Assembly (NCBI GenBank): GCA_016463265.1
Contig: JAEMRP010000006.1
Span: forward strand, 1-19,341
Source: Microbacteriaceae bacterium
Lineage (GTDB): Bacteria; Actinomycetota; Actinomycetes; Actinomycetales; Microbacteriaceae
Direction: 5' to 3'
Length of the DNA: 19,341 nt
Shown: positions 1 to 6,506 of the stretch, piece by piece
Layout of the letters: every line of letters starts with the position of its first letter
How positions within the stretch are numbered: the stretch's first letter is position 1
Position numbers and translations under genes: made by a program
Notes under the pieces: generated by a model
Told to the model about the DNA's origin: nothing
What the model saw: only the letters and a program-made list of their open reading frames with translations
Databases searched by the model: none

Positions 1-45
1 GACCCGGTTGTCCGTAAGCACGTTGAATTCCGTGAGGAGCGCTAA
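1..45 (+). CDS. rpmG: 50S ribosomal protein L33, 3' end only
   Basis: The first 14 codons in frame 1 read [14 protein letters not shown] and then TAA, which is the C-terminal tail of bacterial L33; the rest lies left of the window. Zinc-binding L33 has a CPxC-type pair at this place, just before the RKH or NKH residues. Here the pair is replaced by D and V, so the visible half of the zinc site is gone and this is a zinc-free (C-) L33. The gene ends two bases before rpsN, and the rpsN Shine-Dalgarno sequence lies inside its last codons, so the two are almost certainly one operon, probably with rpmB upstream. Confidence 0.88.
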   Translation, partial: DPVVRKHVEFREER

Positions 46-47
46 CC

Positions 48-353
48 ATGGCGAAAAAAAGCAAGATTGCTCGTAACGAGCAGCGCAAGGTGATTGTCGC
101 TCGTTACGCGACCAAGCGTCTCGAACTCAAGAAGGCGCTCGTTGACGTCAACGGAACCGCCGAGTCACGCGAGGCCGCGCGGCTCGGACTTCAGAAGCTT
201 CCCCGCAACGCGTCGCCCGTTCGCGTGCGCGGACGCGACGCCATCGACGGCCGTCCCCGTGGATTCCTCTCGAAATTCGGCATCTCGCGTGTCCGATTCC
301 GTGAAATGGCACACCGTGGGGAATTGCCAGGCGTAAAGAAGTCTTCTTGGTAG
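48..353 (+). CDS. rpsN: 30S ribosomal protein S14, zinc-independent form
   Basis: S14 binds 16S rRNA late in assembly of the 30S head. This 101-residue protein opens with [13 protein letters not shown] and ends with the conserved block [22 protein letters not shown] region (about residues 80-101), both typical of S14. It has no cysteine at all, so it belongs to the longer C- form rather than the roughly 61-residue four-cysteine form common in actinobacterial spc operons. The ATG follows GAGGAG at 34-39, which lies within the end of rpmG. With L33 it forms a zinc-free pair; in several actinobacteria such paralogues are repressed by Zur, but the operon promoter is outside the window so this cannot be tested here. 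Confidence 0.95.
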   Translation: MAKKSKIARNEQRKVIVARYATKRLELKKALVDVNGTAESREAARLGLQKLPRNASPVRVRGRDAIDGRPRGFLSKFGISRVRFREMAHRGELPGVKKSSW

Positions 354-359
354 TCTGAA

Positions 360-395
360 AGCGCTAAAACTTGCGGAAACGCACGGATTAGCACT
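360..395 (+). other. Symmetric imperfect hairpin between rpsN and the HU gene
   Basis: AGCGCTAA at 360-367 faces TTAGCACT at 388-395 and pairs at seven of eight positions. Inside it, after a symmetric 4 x 4 unpaired segment, TGCG (372-375) and CGCA (380-383) close a GAAA tetraloop. No T-run follows, so it is not a classic intrinsic terminator. It may end or slow rpsN transcription, or fold in the 5' leader of the HU gene. The function is inference; the inverted repeat itself is read directly from the sequence. Confidence 0.45.
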
Positions 396-423
396 TCATC
401 AACAAAGTCTCAGGAGGACTCGA

Positions 424-696
424 ATGAACCGATCCGAGCTCGTTGCGGCAATCGCTGCACACACCGGAGAGAGCCAGGTCGCCGTTAACGGCGTTCTCGA
501 CGCTCTTTTCACCACTGTTGCCGGCGAAGTTGCCAAGGGTAACAAGGTCACCATCCCCGGTTGGGTCGCATTCGACCGCACCAACCGTTCAGCTCGTCAG
601 GGACGCAACCCCCAGACTGGCGCTACCATCCAAATCGCCGCGTCAAAGGGCGTCAAGGTTTCGGCTGGTTCGAAGCTCAAGGCTGCTGTCAAGTAG
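424..696 (+). CDS. hup: HU family nucleoid DNA-binding protein
   Basis: A 90-residue HU/IHF-family protein that dimerises and bends DNA with little sequence preference. The helical N-terminus starts MNRSELVAAIAAHTG. The arm region GRNPQTGATIQIAASKGVKVSAGSKLK-type block (about residues 60-87) carries the DNA-contacting GRNPQTG signature, including the conserved proline that intercalates in HU. Length is the standard bacterial one; it lacks the long lysine-rich tail of mycobacterial HupB. A perfect AGGAGG at 412-417, six bases before the ATG, fixes the start. A strong terminator follows directly, so it is the last gene of its unit. Its own promoter was not clear in the 70-base gap after rpsN. 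Confidence 0.95.
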   Translation: MNRSELVAAIAAHTGESQVAVNGVLDALFTTVAGEVAKGNKVTIPGWVAFDRTNRSARQGRNPQTGATIQIAASKGVKVSAGSKLKAAVK

Positions 697-708
697 CTTT
701 CGCTTTCG

Positions 709-743
709 GAAAGGGACGGGGGAAACTCCGTCCCTTTCTTTTT
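709..743 (+). terminator. Rho-independent terminator after the HU gene
   Basis: GAAAGGGACGG at 709-719 is perfectly complementary to CCGTCCCTTTC at 728-738, giving an 11-bp stem with an 8-base loop. TTTTT follows at 739-743. This is the only textbook intrinsic terminator seen in the window. Confidence 0.9.
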
Positions 744-759
744 GCCCGGATTCGCTCGG

Positions 760-771
760 TAGGCTCAAACG
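760..771 (+). promoter_or_regulatory. Putative -10 box for a leaderless copD-ctaG mRNA
   Basis: TAGGCT at 760-765 is followed by six bases and then the GTG start at 772. A transcript from this box would begin at or next to the GTG. No Shine-Dalgarno sequence precedes the start. The same layout precedes dcd, the MFS gene and pyrE. No good -35 box is visible. Confidence 0.55.
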
Positions 772-2721
772 GTGAAACGCCCACGCCTGATCGTCGCTCT
801 TGCCCTCGTGGTTGCGGCAATCGCGGGATTGTGGTTCGCAATGGAACTGGGTGGGGCAAGCCACGCCAGTGGACTCGGTGATACGGGTGATCTAGTTCGC
901 TGGGGTGCGCCAATCCTGAAGATGATCGCCTCCCTCGCGGGAGGGCTGGTCATTGGCGGACTCGGGGTCGCCTTATTTGTATTGCCGCCGGGCACTCCCG
1001 CCAATCGAACCCTCAACCTGATTTTGGGGGCTGGAATTGTCTGGACGCTGTCTCTCGTTGTGTACATTTTCTTCACCTACTTCACCGTTGTTGGTACCGA
1101 GTTGAGTTTCGATGACGGGTTCGACGCAAATTTCGGGTTCTTCCTGACCGAAACCAGCCTCGGGCGATTGCTGCTCACTGCGACAGGTCTGTCCCTCGTT
1201 GCCACAACGGTGGTCGCCATTGCTCGCCGCCCATTCTGGCTCGCGGTGGCGTTTCTCGTTGCTGTCGCGTCAGCGTGGCCGTTCGCCGAAATGAGCCATT
1301 CGGGAACGATGGCCAACCACGGTTTGGCCATCAACTCACTGGTCTTGCACATCGTGTTCGTTTCGCTGTGGACCGGCGGGCTCACCACAACGGTGGTGGC
1401 CATGGCATTTGGGGCGAATCGGACAGACGCGCTGCGACGGTATTCCTCGATTGCTCTGCTCTCGATTGCCATCGTCGCGATCACGGGAACCGCCAGCGCA
1501 ATCATTCGAATCGGAACGTTCGACAACCTCGGGTCGGAATACGGAATTCTCATCCTTGTCAAAGCGACCGCGGTCGTCATCCTCGCCTTGTTGGGCGCGC
1601 GCTGGCGCAAGGCCATCATTCCCCACCTCGATTCAACGCGAGGGGTTGCCGGGTTCGCGCTGTTGGAAACGGCGATTCTGGGTGTCGTCGTCGGGCTCGC
1701 GACGGGACTTGCGCGAACTGCGCCGCCCATCGAACAGACCCTGACAGGCCCGGTGACGCCGGCCGAGATTCTGACGGGACGAATTCTGCCCGGCGAGTGG
1801 ACGTGGACCGCGGCGTTCACCACCTGGAACATTGACCTGATTTGGACACTGTTTGCTGTCTTCACGAGCATTTTCTATCTGTGGGGAGTCGAGCGCCTTC
1901 GCCGCCGCGGCGATACCTGGCCGACGCATCGACCGATAATGTGGGTCGGGGCCATGGCCATTCTCGTTTACACAACGAGCGGCGGTGTTGCGGTCTACGG
2001 CGAATTCCTGTTCAGCGCGCACATGATTGAGCACATGTTGTTGACGATGCTCATACCCGTCGGAATCGTCCTCGCCGCCCCGGTGACGCTCGTCGCGAGG
2101 GCGATTGAGGTCCGTCACGACGGATCGCGCGGGATGCGTGAATGGTTCCTCGGAATCATTCACTCGAAGTGGATTGGATTCGTCGGCCACCCCCTCGTGT
2201 CGACCGTGGTGTTTGGGCTCTCACTGATGGTGTTCTACTACTCACCGCTGTTGTCGTGGGCGTCGACAACACACCTCGGCCACGAGTGGATGATTCTGCA
2301 CTTTCTGCTCGCGGGGTACCTGTTCGTCCAAGCGCTCATCGGTGTTGACCCGTCACCGCATCGAACCTCGTACCCCGTTCGCATGATTCTCCTGATGGGC
2401 ACGATGGGTTTCCACGCGTTCTTCGGACTGTCGCTCATGACAGGAACCTCACTGTTGTTACCGGAATGGTTCGGGGCGATGGGACGGACGTGGGGTGATT
2501 CTCCGCTCGTCGACCAGCAAGTAGGTGGCGCAATCGCCTGGGGAATTGGTGAACTGCCGACACTCATTCTTTCGGCGATGGTCGTGTTGTCGTGGATTCG
2601 ATCAGACGAGCGCGAGGCAAAACGCTCAGACCGCCAAGCGGTCCGCGACCATGACGCTGAACTCGAGGGATACAACGCGATGCTTGAGAAACTCGAGAAG
2701 CGCCGACCGCCCAACAGGTAA
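772..2721 (+). CDS. ctaG: CopD-CtaG fusion: copper transport / cytochrome c oxidase assembly membrane protein
   Basis: A 649-residue polytopic membrane protein with two parts. The N-terminal half (about residues 1-320) resembles CopD copper-transport proteins, with hydrophobic helices and the His-containing block MSHSGTMANHG near residues 174-184 followed by LHIVFVSLWTGGL. The C-terminal half (about 345-620) resembles caa3-type CtaG, with HMIEHMLL at 417-424 and FHAFFGLSLM near 547-556; these histidines are plausible copper ligands. Such fusions are common in actinobacteria and are thought to move copper for oxidase (CuA/CuB) maturation; this role is family knowledge. The tail after about residue 620 is charged and cytoplasmic. 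It stands alone: a terminator lies upstream, and the start is a GTG with no Shine-Dalgarno sequence but a -10 box six bases before it. Confidence 0.87.
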   Translation: MKRPRLIVALALVVAAIAGLWFAMELGGASHASGLGDTGDLVRWGAPILKMIASLAGGLVIGGLGVALFVLPPGTPANRTLNLILGAGIVWTLSLVVYIFFTYFTVVGTELSFDDGFDANFGFFLTETSLGRLLLTATGLSLVATTVVAIARRPFWLAVAFLVAVASAWPFAEMSHSGTMANHGLAINSLVLHIVFVSLWTGGLTTTVVAMAFGANRTDALRRYSSIALLSIAIVAITGTASAIIRIGTFDNLGSEYGILILVKATAVVILALLGARWRKAIIPHLDSTRGVAGFALLETAILGVVVGLATGLARTAPPIEQTLTGPVTPAEILTGRILPGEWTWTAAFTTWNIDLIWTLFAVFTSIFYLWGVERLRRRGDTWPTHRPIMWVGAMAILVYTTSGGVAVYGEFLFSAHMIEHMLLTMLIPVGIVLAAPVTLVARAIEVRHDGSRGMREWFLGIIHSKWIGFVGHPLVSTVVFGLSLMVFYYSPLLSWASTTHLGHEWMILHFLLAGYLFVQALIGVDPSPHRTSYPVRMILLMGTMGFHAFFGLSLMTGTSLLLPEWFGAMGRTWGDSPLVDQQVGGAIAWGIGELPTLILSAMVVLSWIRSDEREAKRSDRQAVRDHDAELEGYNAMLEKLEKRRPPNR

Positions 2722-2780
2722 ATCGTCGCGGATTTGTCACCAACTGCGCCTCGCCTCCGCGCTGCGAAAGGGTAGGCGGG

Positions 2781-2804
2781 TACTCTGGAGAATCCGACGA
2801 AAGG
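2781..2804 (+). promoter_or_regulatory. Putative -10 box and RBS for the helicase gene
   Basis: TACTCT at 2781-2786 fits the actinobacterial TANNNT -10 pattern. AAAGG at 2800-2804 lies seven bases before the GTG at 2812, so unlike several neighbours this gene probably has a short leader with a ribosome-binding site. No clear -35 box was found. Confidence 0.4.
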
Positions 2805-2811
2805 CGCCATC

Positions 2812-4110
2812 GTGTTTGAACTCACGCCCGAACAAGCGCGCGTGATGGACATCATTGAGGGTACTCGCGAACATGTTTTCGTCACGGGACGAGCCGGCAC
2901 CGGCAAATCGACGCTGCTCCAAGAATTTGTCGAGCAGACATCGAAATCGCTCGTCATCGGTGCCCCCACGGGCGTCGCGGCCCTCACCGTCGGCGGTCAA
3001 ACAATCCACTCGCTGTTTCGATTACCCATCGGGTTGGTGACTGATCACACCAAGTTCTATCCGCTGTCGGACGACGCCCGCGTTTTGTTGCGCAGAATCG
3101 ATACCGTCGTCATCGACGAGATTTCAATGGTTCGCTGCGATTTACTCGACGGATTGGATCGCCGTCTGCGGGCGACCCGAGGGCGAAAGAACGAACCATT
3201 CGGCGGCGTCCAGGTCGTGATGTTCGGCGACCCCTATCAGCTTCCTCCCGTGCTCAAGGACGGTCCGGAAAAGCAATACCTCATGGACAACTATCGATCC
3301 CCCTGGTTCTTCGATTCGAAGGTGTGGGCACAGGCGCAACCGCGCGTCGTCGAATTGACCGACGTCAAACGCCAGGACGAAGCCGAATTCCGCGACATCC
3401 TCGACCGCATGCGCAGCGGTCAGATGACGACGACCGATGGTGCGGTCCTCAACGACATCGGCGCGCGCAGGCCTATCCCCGAGGGCACCGTGACGCTGGC
3501 AACCACTAACGTCAGCGCGAATAGCATCAATTCAAAAGCACTCAAGGAACTTCCGGGAAAACCGAAGATCGCGAGGGCCATCATCGATGGCGACTTCGGT
3601 GGACAACTGCCGGCCGAAGAAGAACTCGAACTCAAGCCTGGCGCGCGGGTCATGTTCTTGCGAAACGACTCCATCGCTGACGGAAACCGTTGGGTGAATG
3701 GTTCTGTCGGTACCGTGGTCAAGGTTGACGGAGCTGTGCACGTCGTTCTCGACACCGACCCCAGCAGCTCTGTCGAAGTCCAGCCAGTTCAGTGGGAAAA
3801 AATCCAGTACACCTACGACCCCGAAGCGAACAGTGTCGAGGCCGACGTGATGGCGACTTTTGCGCAATACCCGCTGCGTTTGGCGTGGGCGGTCACGATC
3901 CACAAATCGCAAGGCCAGACGCTCGATTCAGCTGTCCTTGATTTTGGTCGCGGCGCGTTCGCCAACGGTCAGGCCTACGTTGCCTTCTCGCGCATCCGAA
4001 CCCTGGACGGCGTTTTCCTGTCGCGCACACTACAACCCACGGACATCCAGGTTGATCGCCGCGTCGTCGACTTCATGCGCACCGCAAAGGACAACGACTT
4101 CCTCGAGTAG
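2812..4110 (+). CDS. Pif1/RecD-like superfamily 1 DNA helicase
   Basis: A 432-residue helicase core. Walker A is GRAGTGKST at residues 26-34. Motif Ia is GAPTGVAALT, followed by TIHSLF. Walker B is VVIDEISM with D102 and E103, and motif III is GDPYQLPPV at 139-147. The C-terminal motifs are TIHKSQGQTLD, with H364 starting HKSQGQT, and QAYVAFSRIR. This order marks the 5'-3' SF1B Pif1/RecD2 group. The protein is only the core: there is no RecD N-terminal region and no nuclease or C-terminal extension. The usual roles are replication-fork, G-quadruplex or repair work, but nothing here points to a particular one. The GTG start is preceded by AAAGG. The gene ends three bases from a convergent small gene, with no terminator between. 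Confidence 0.88.
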   Translation: MFELTPEQARVMDIIEGTREHVFVTGRAGTGKSTLLQEFVEQTSKSLVIGAPTGVAALTVGGQTIHSLFRLPIGLVTDHTKFYPLSDDARVLLRRIDTVVIDEISMVRCDLLDGLDRRLRATRGRKNEPFGGVQVVMFGDPYQLPPVLKDGPEKQYLMDNYRSPWFFDSKVWAQAQPRVVELTDVKRQDEAEFRDILDRMRSGQMTTTDGAVLNDIGARRPIPEGTVTLATTNVSANSINSKALKELPGKPKIARAIIDGDFGGQLPAEEELELKPGARVMFLRNDSIADGNRWVNGSVGTVVKVDGAVHVVLDTDPSSSVEVQPVQWEKIQYTYDPEANSVEADVMATFAQYPLRLAWAVTIHKSQGQTLDSAVLDFGRGAFANGQAYVAFSRIRTLDGVFLSRTLQPTDIQVDRRVVDFMRTAKDNDFLE

Positions 4111-4113
4111 TGG

Positions 4114-4377
4114 CTAGAACGGCGGCGGTTTGGGCCTTGACTGTCCGAGCCACTCGAACATTTGGTCGTGGGTCACGGAATTGACGCCCGACTGCAAAAG
4201 CCCCAATTGCGTGTGTTGCGGAAGCCCCTCGTTATGAATCATGACAAGGCCGTTCGGCGCACCTTTGAGAGCCCCCTCGGCGGTGGAGACAACCAGCATC
4301 CAACCGGTCGTCATCATCGAACTCCCGTATTCCGCCTTGATGTATTGCGTTACTGCGTCGTCCATCGTGATTTCCAT
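4114..4377 (-). CDS. Small conserved-looking protein of unknown function
   Basis: I do not recognise this 87-residue protein. It starts MEITMDDAVTQYIKAEYG, has a mildly hydrophobic strand-like middle (TTGWMLVVST, then NGLVMIHNEG) and ends with a short proline-rich tail, RPKPPPF. It has no signal peptide, cysteine cluster or transmembrane helix. The frame is open much farther upstream, into dcd on the other strand. I chose the ATG at 4375-4377 because GGAGA lies four bases before it and GGGAAG lies slightly upstream. It converges on the helicase gene (3-base gap) and diverges from dcd. Coding status is supported by the ribosome-binding site and by filling the gap neatly between two genes, but not by a known family. 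Confidence 0.65.
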   Translation of the reverse strand: MEITMDDAVTQYIKAEYGSSMMTTGWMLVVSTAEGALKGAPNGLVMIHNEGLPQHTQLGLLQSGVNSVTHDQMFEWLGQSRPKPPPF

Positions 4378-4417
4378 CCGTTCTCCGTTCACTTCCCTTG
4401 TTGGTGGAAGGTCGCCT

Positions 4418-4428
4418 AGGGTATACCC
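4418..4428 (-). promoter_or_regulatory. Palindrome with probable -10 box for the minus-strand small gene
   Basis: GGGTATACCC at 4419-4428 is a perfect 10-bp palindrome. On the minus strand it gives overlapping -10-like boxes, TATACC (4425-4420) and TACCCT (4423-4418). These lie about 40 bases before the ATG of the 87-residue gene. The palindrome could be only the promoter or also a small operator. Confidence 0.4.
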
Positions 4429-4461
4429 GACCAACGACACGAAACTAAAGACCTCAAGCGT

Positions 4462-4473
4462 TAGGCTCATCCC
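4462..4473 (+). promoter_or_regulatory. Putative -10 box for a leaderless dcd mRNA
   Basis: TAGGCT at 4462-4467 is followed by six bases and the ATG of dcd. There is no Shine-Dalgarno sequence in this gap, so transcription probably starts at the ATG. Confidence 0.55.
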
Positions 4474-5049
4474 ATGCTTCTCAGTGACCGCGATATTCGT
4501 GCCGAGGTCGAATCGGGGCGCGTCCAGCTCGACCCGCTCGATATGGGGATGATTCAACCGTCCAGCATCGATGTGCGACTCGATAAGTTCTTTCGGTTGT
4601 TTGACAACCACAAGTACCCATTCATCGACCCGGCCGAGGAACAACCTGATCTTACGCGGGGAGTCGAAGTCGGTCCCGGGGAGCCCTTCATTTTGCACCC
4701 TGGTGAATTCGTCTTGGGGTCGACGTTTGAGCTCGTCACTCTGCCCGACGACATCGCAGCGCGCCTTGAGGGTAAGTCGTCGCTCGGCCGGCTCGGGCTA
4801 CTGACGCACTCGACCGCGGGCTTTGTCGATCCGGGGTTTAGCGGACACGTCACCCTCGAACTGAGCAACGTCGCGACGCTGCCGATTAAGTTGTGGCCGG
4901 GCATGAAAATAGGGCAACTCTGTTTCTTCCGCCTCACGTCACCGAGCGAACACCCTTATGGAAGCGACAAGTACGGCAGTCGCTATCAGGGGCAGCGTGG
5001 ACCGACGGCCTCACGCTCGTGGAAGAACTTCCACAAGACCGCGCTCTAG
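4474..5049 (+). CDS. dcd: dCTP deaminase, probably the bifunctional dCTP deaminase/dUTPase type
   Basis: A 191-residue nucleotide-pool enzyme. Dcd deaminates dCTP to dUTP on the route to dTTP; the mycobacterial type also hydrolyses dUTP to dUMP. The core [21 protein letters not shown] (residues 100-120) followed by [13 protein letters not shown] contains the catalytic glutamate, Glu129. The tail SPSEHPYGS...YQGQRGPT closes the active site. The block around [14 protein letters not shown] matches the Mycobacterium-type enzyme rather than E. coli Dcd, which is why I favour bifunctionality; that is inference from likeness. The start is the ATG directly behind a TAGGCT box, so the mRNA is probably leaderless. 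Its TAG stop is part of a CTAG palindrome that also stops idi on the other strand. Confidence 0.95.
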   Translation: MLLSDRDIRAEVESGRVQLDPLDMGMIQPSSIDVRLDKFFRLFDNHKYPFIDPAEEQPDLTRGVEVGPGEPFILHPGEFVLGSTFELVTLPDDIAARLEGKSSLGRLGLLTHSTAGFVDPGFSGHVTLELSNVATLPIKLWPGMKIGQLCFFRLTSPSEHPYGSDKYGSRYQGQRGPTASRSWKNFHKTAL

Positions 5050-5579
5050 TCGAGGCGTGATTCGACCAGTTGCTCGTGTTGCCACACGAGCCACGGGCTG
5101 AACGCAAACGGCGCTCCCTCGATTGCGGCGCGCAGGTTATCGGGTTTGACCCAGCGCCACTCGGCGACCTCGTCGGGTGACGGGTTCGGTTCGCCCACGA
5201 CGGTTGCGGCAAAAACAGGGCAGATCTCGTTTTCGACGATCCCCGAGGCATCGATAGCACGGTATCGGAAGTCCGGAAGTGCGGGTCGGATGTCGCGCAC
5301 GGTGATGCCCAATTCCTGCTCTGCACGTCGGCGAATCGCGTCGTCCATCGACTCGTCAGGACCGGGGTGACCGCAGAAAGAATTAGTCCACACACCGGGC
5401 CAGGTCAGCTTTGACAGGGCTCGCCGAGTAATGAGAATCTCGCCAGCGGCGTTCGTCACGTGGCACGAAAAAGCGAGGTGCAACGGGGTATCGCTGGTGT
5501 GAACGGTCGCTTTCGGCGCGGTCCCTAAACGTGTACCGTCCTCGGCGAGGAGGACGACCAATTCTTCGACTGCGCTCAT
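5046..5579 (-). CDS. idi: Isopentenyl-diphosphate delta-isomerase, type I
   Basis: A 177-residue Nudix-fold enzyme that interconverts isopentenyl and dimethylallyl diphosphate, the starter units for carotenoids and quinones. The active-site set is complete and shifted by two residues from E. coli Idi: metal ligands His27, His34, His71, Glu116 and Glu118, and catalytic Cys69 in TNSFCGHP. The Nudix-like block [22 protein letters not shown] follows. It diverges from crtB-crtI, which use its products, so the location makes metabolic sense. The ATG lies eight bases behind TAGCCT, a near-leaderless arrangement. Its stop codon overlaps the dcd stop on the other strand by the shared CTAG. Confidence 0.95.
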   Translation of the reverse strand: MSAVEELVVLLAEDGTRLGTAPKATVHTSDTPLHLAFSCHVTNAAGEILITRRALSKLTWPGVWTNSFCGHPGPDESMDDAIRRRAEQELGITVRDIRPALPDFRYRAIDASGIVENEICPVFAATVVGEPNPSPDEVAEWRWVKPDNLRAAIEGAPFAFSPWLVWQHEQLVESRLD

Positions 5580-5584
5580 GATTA

Positions 5585-5600
5585 CTCAGGCTATCCTGAG
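5585..5600. promoter_or_regulatory. Symmetric bidirectional promoter for idi and crtB
   Basis: CTCAGG-CTAT-CCTGAG at 5585-5600 is an inverted repeat with 6-bp arms. It contains a plus-strand -10 box, TATCCT (5592-5597), and a minus-strand -10 box, TAGCCT (5593-5588), which overlap by two bases. The plus box lies six bases before a GTG at 5604. The minus box lies eight bases before the idi ATG. Both units would start within about 25 bases of each other, so polymerase can probably occupy only one direction at a time. Confidence 0.55.
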
Positions 5601-5603
5601 ATG

Positions 5604-5645
5604 GTGCTGTTGGAAAAGACCCTGACGTTCGTGGCGAAACGATGA
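5604..5645 (+). CDS. Putative 13-residue leaderless leader peptide upstream of crtB
   Basis: A GTG at 5604 sits exactly six bases behind the TATCCT -10 box, the same geometry as other leaderless starts here. It opens a frame reading MLLEKTLTFVAKR and stops at TGA 5643-5645. That stop overlaps the crtB ATG as ATGA. An in-frame ATG at 5601 could be used instead if transcription starts a little earlier. crtB has no Shine-Dalgarno sequence of its own, so its translation may depend on ribosomes finishing this peptide. I see no run of one amino acid that would mark a classic attenuator. Coding is inferred from position and overlap only. Confidence 0.45.
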   Translation: MLLEKTLTFVAKR

Positions 5646-6502
5646 CTCGCCTCGCCCTCTACAATCGTGTGGCGGAACGCTCGGCATCGCTCGTGATCCG
5701 CGAATATTCGACGTCATTCGGATTGGCATCGCGCATTTTGTCCGCTGGATCCCGCCAACATATCGACAATGTGTATGCGCTCGTGCGCCTCGCCGACGAA
5801 ATTGTCGACGGCGTTGCGGTTGAAGCGGGTTTGACGGTGACGGAGGCTGGCCAACAGCTCGATGCTCTCGAAGCTGATACCTACCGGGCGATGGAAACGG
5901 GATATTCGACAAATTTAATTGTCCATGCCTTCGCACTCACCGCTCGTGACGTCAGCATCCACAAGGACATTGTCGAACCGTTTTTCACTTCGATGAGAAT
6001 GGACCTTTCTGATCGCGTCTATACCCAAGAATCGTTCGAGGCCTATGTCTATGGGTCGGCCGAGGTTGTCGGATTGATGTGCCTCGCAGTGTTTATCCGT
6101 GACGACAAGCCTGACCCCGAAACCGCGCGAACCCTTTACAGCGGTGCGCGGGCGTTGGGGGCAGCTTTTCAAAAGGTCAACTTCTTGCGTGACCTCGCCG
6201 CTGACGTTGATGATCTGGGGCGTTCGTATTTCCCCGGCATTACGATTTCGAAATTCACCGAAGACGACAAGCAACGTTTGTGCAATGACATCGCCGACGA
6301 TTTGGATGCGGCGGCGCGCACGATTCCGCTGTTGCCCCGTGATGCGGCTCGGGCCGTCGGACTCGCGCACGGGCTGTTCGCCCGACTCAATTCGCGAATT
6401 CGCGCGACCCCGGCCGATACCGTGAAATCGACACGCATCCGCGTGAATGACCTTGAAAAACTCCTCATTGCAGCCAGCGTCGTCGTGCGCGGCGGAAAGT
6501 AG
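5642..6502 (+). CDS. crtB: Phytoene synthase
   Basis: A 286-residue prenyltransferase of the squalene/phytoene synthase family. It condenses two geranylgeranyl diphosphates to phytoene, the first committed carotenoid step. The first aspartate motif is DEIVD at residues 52-56. The second is NFLRDLAADVDD at 180-191, with N180, R183, D184 and D188; both bind Mg-diphosphate. Length is normal for bacterial CrtB. The start is the ATG at 5642: upstream in this frame there is no ATG, GTG or TTG before a stop at 5597-5599. There is no ribosome-binding site, and the ATG overlaps the TGA of a 13-codon ORF. crtI follows after four bases, so the two form an operon, divergent from idi. Confidence 0.95.
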   Translation: MTRLALYNRVAERSASLVIREYSTSFGLASRILSAGSRQHIDNVYALVRLADEIVDGVAVEAGLTVTEAGQQLDALEADTYRAMETGYSTNLIVHAFALTARDVSIHKDIVEPFFTSMRMDLSDRVYTQESFEAYVYGSAEVVGLMCLAVFIRDDKPDPETARTLYSGARALGAAFQKVNFLRDLAADVDDLGRSYFPGITISKFTEDDKQRLCNDIADDLDAAARTIPLLPRDAARAVGLAHGLFARLNSRIRATPADTVKSTRIRVNDLEKLLIAASVVVRGGK

Positions 6503-6506
6503 ATCC

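Noticed and set aside
388..395. TTAGCACT as half of a CIRCE (HrcA) operator before the HU gene
   Set aside because: CIRCE has TTAGCACTC first and GAGTGCTAA nine bases later. Here the arms are in the opposite order with a 20-base spacer, so it does not fit.
1077..1871. Long minus-strand open frame (264 codons) inside copD-ctaG
   Set aside because: It is antisense to a protein with clear family motifs and its translation is arginine/serine/alanine-rich with no domain. Such frames are a by-product of GC-rich third positions.
772..2721. CopD-CtaG fusion as a novel gene fusion
   Set aside because: This fusion is widespread in actinobacteria, so it is expected.
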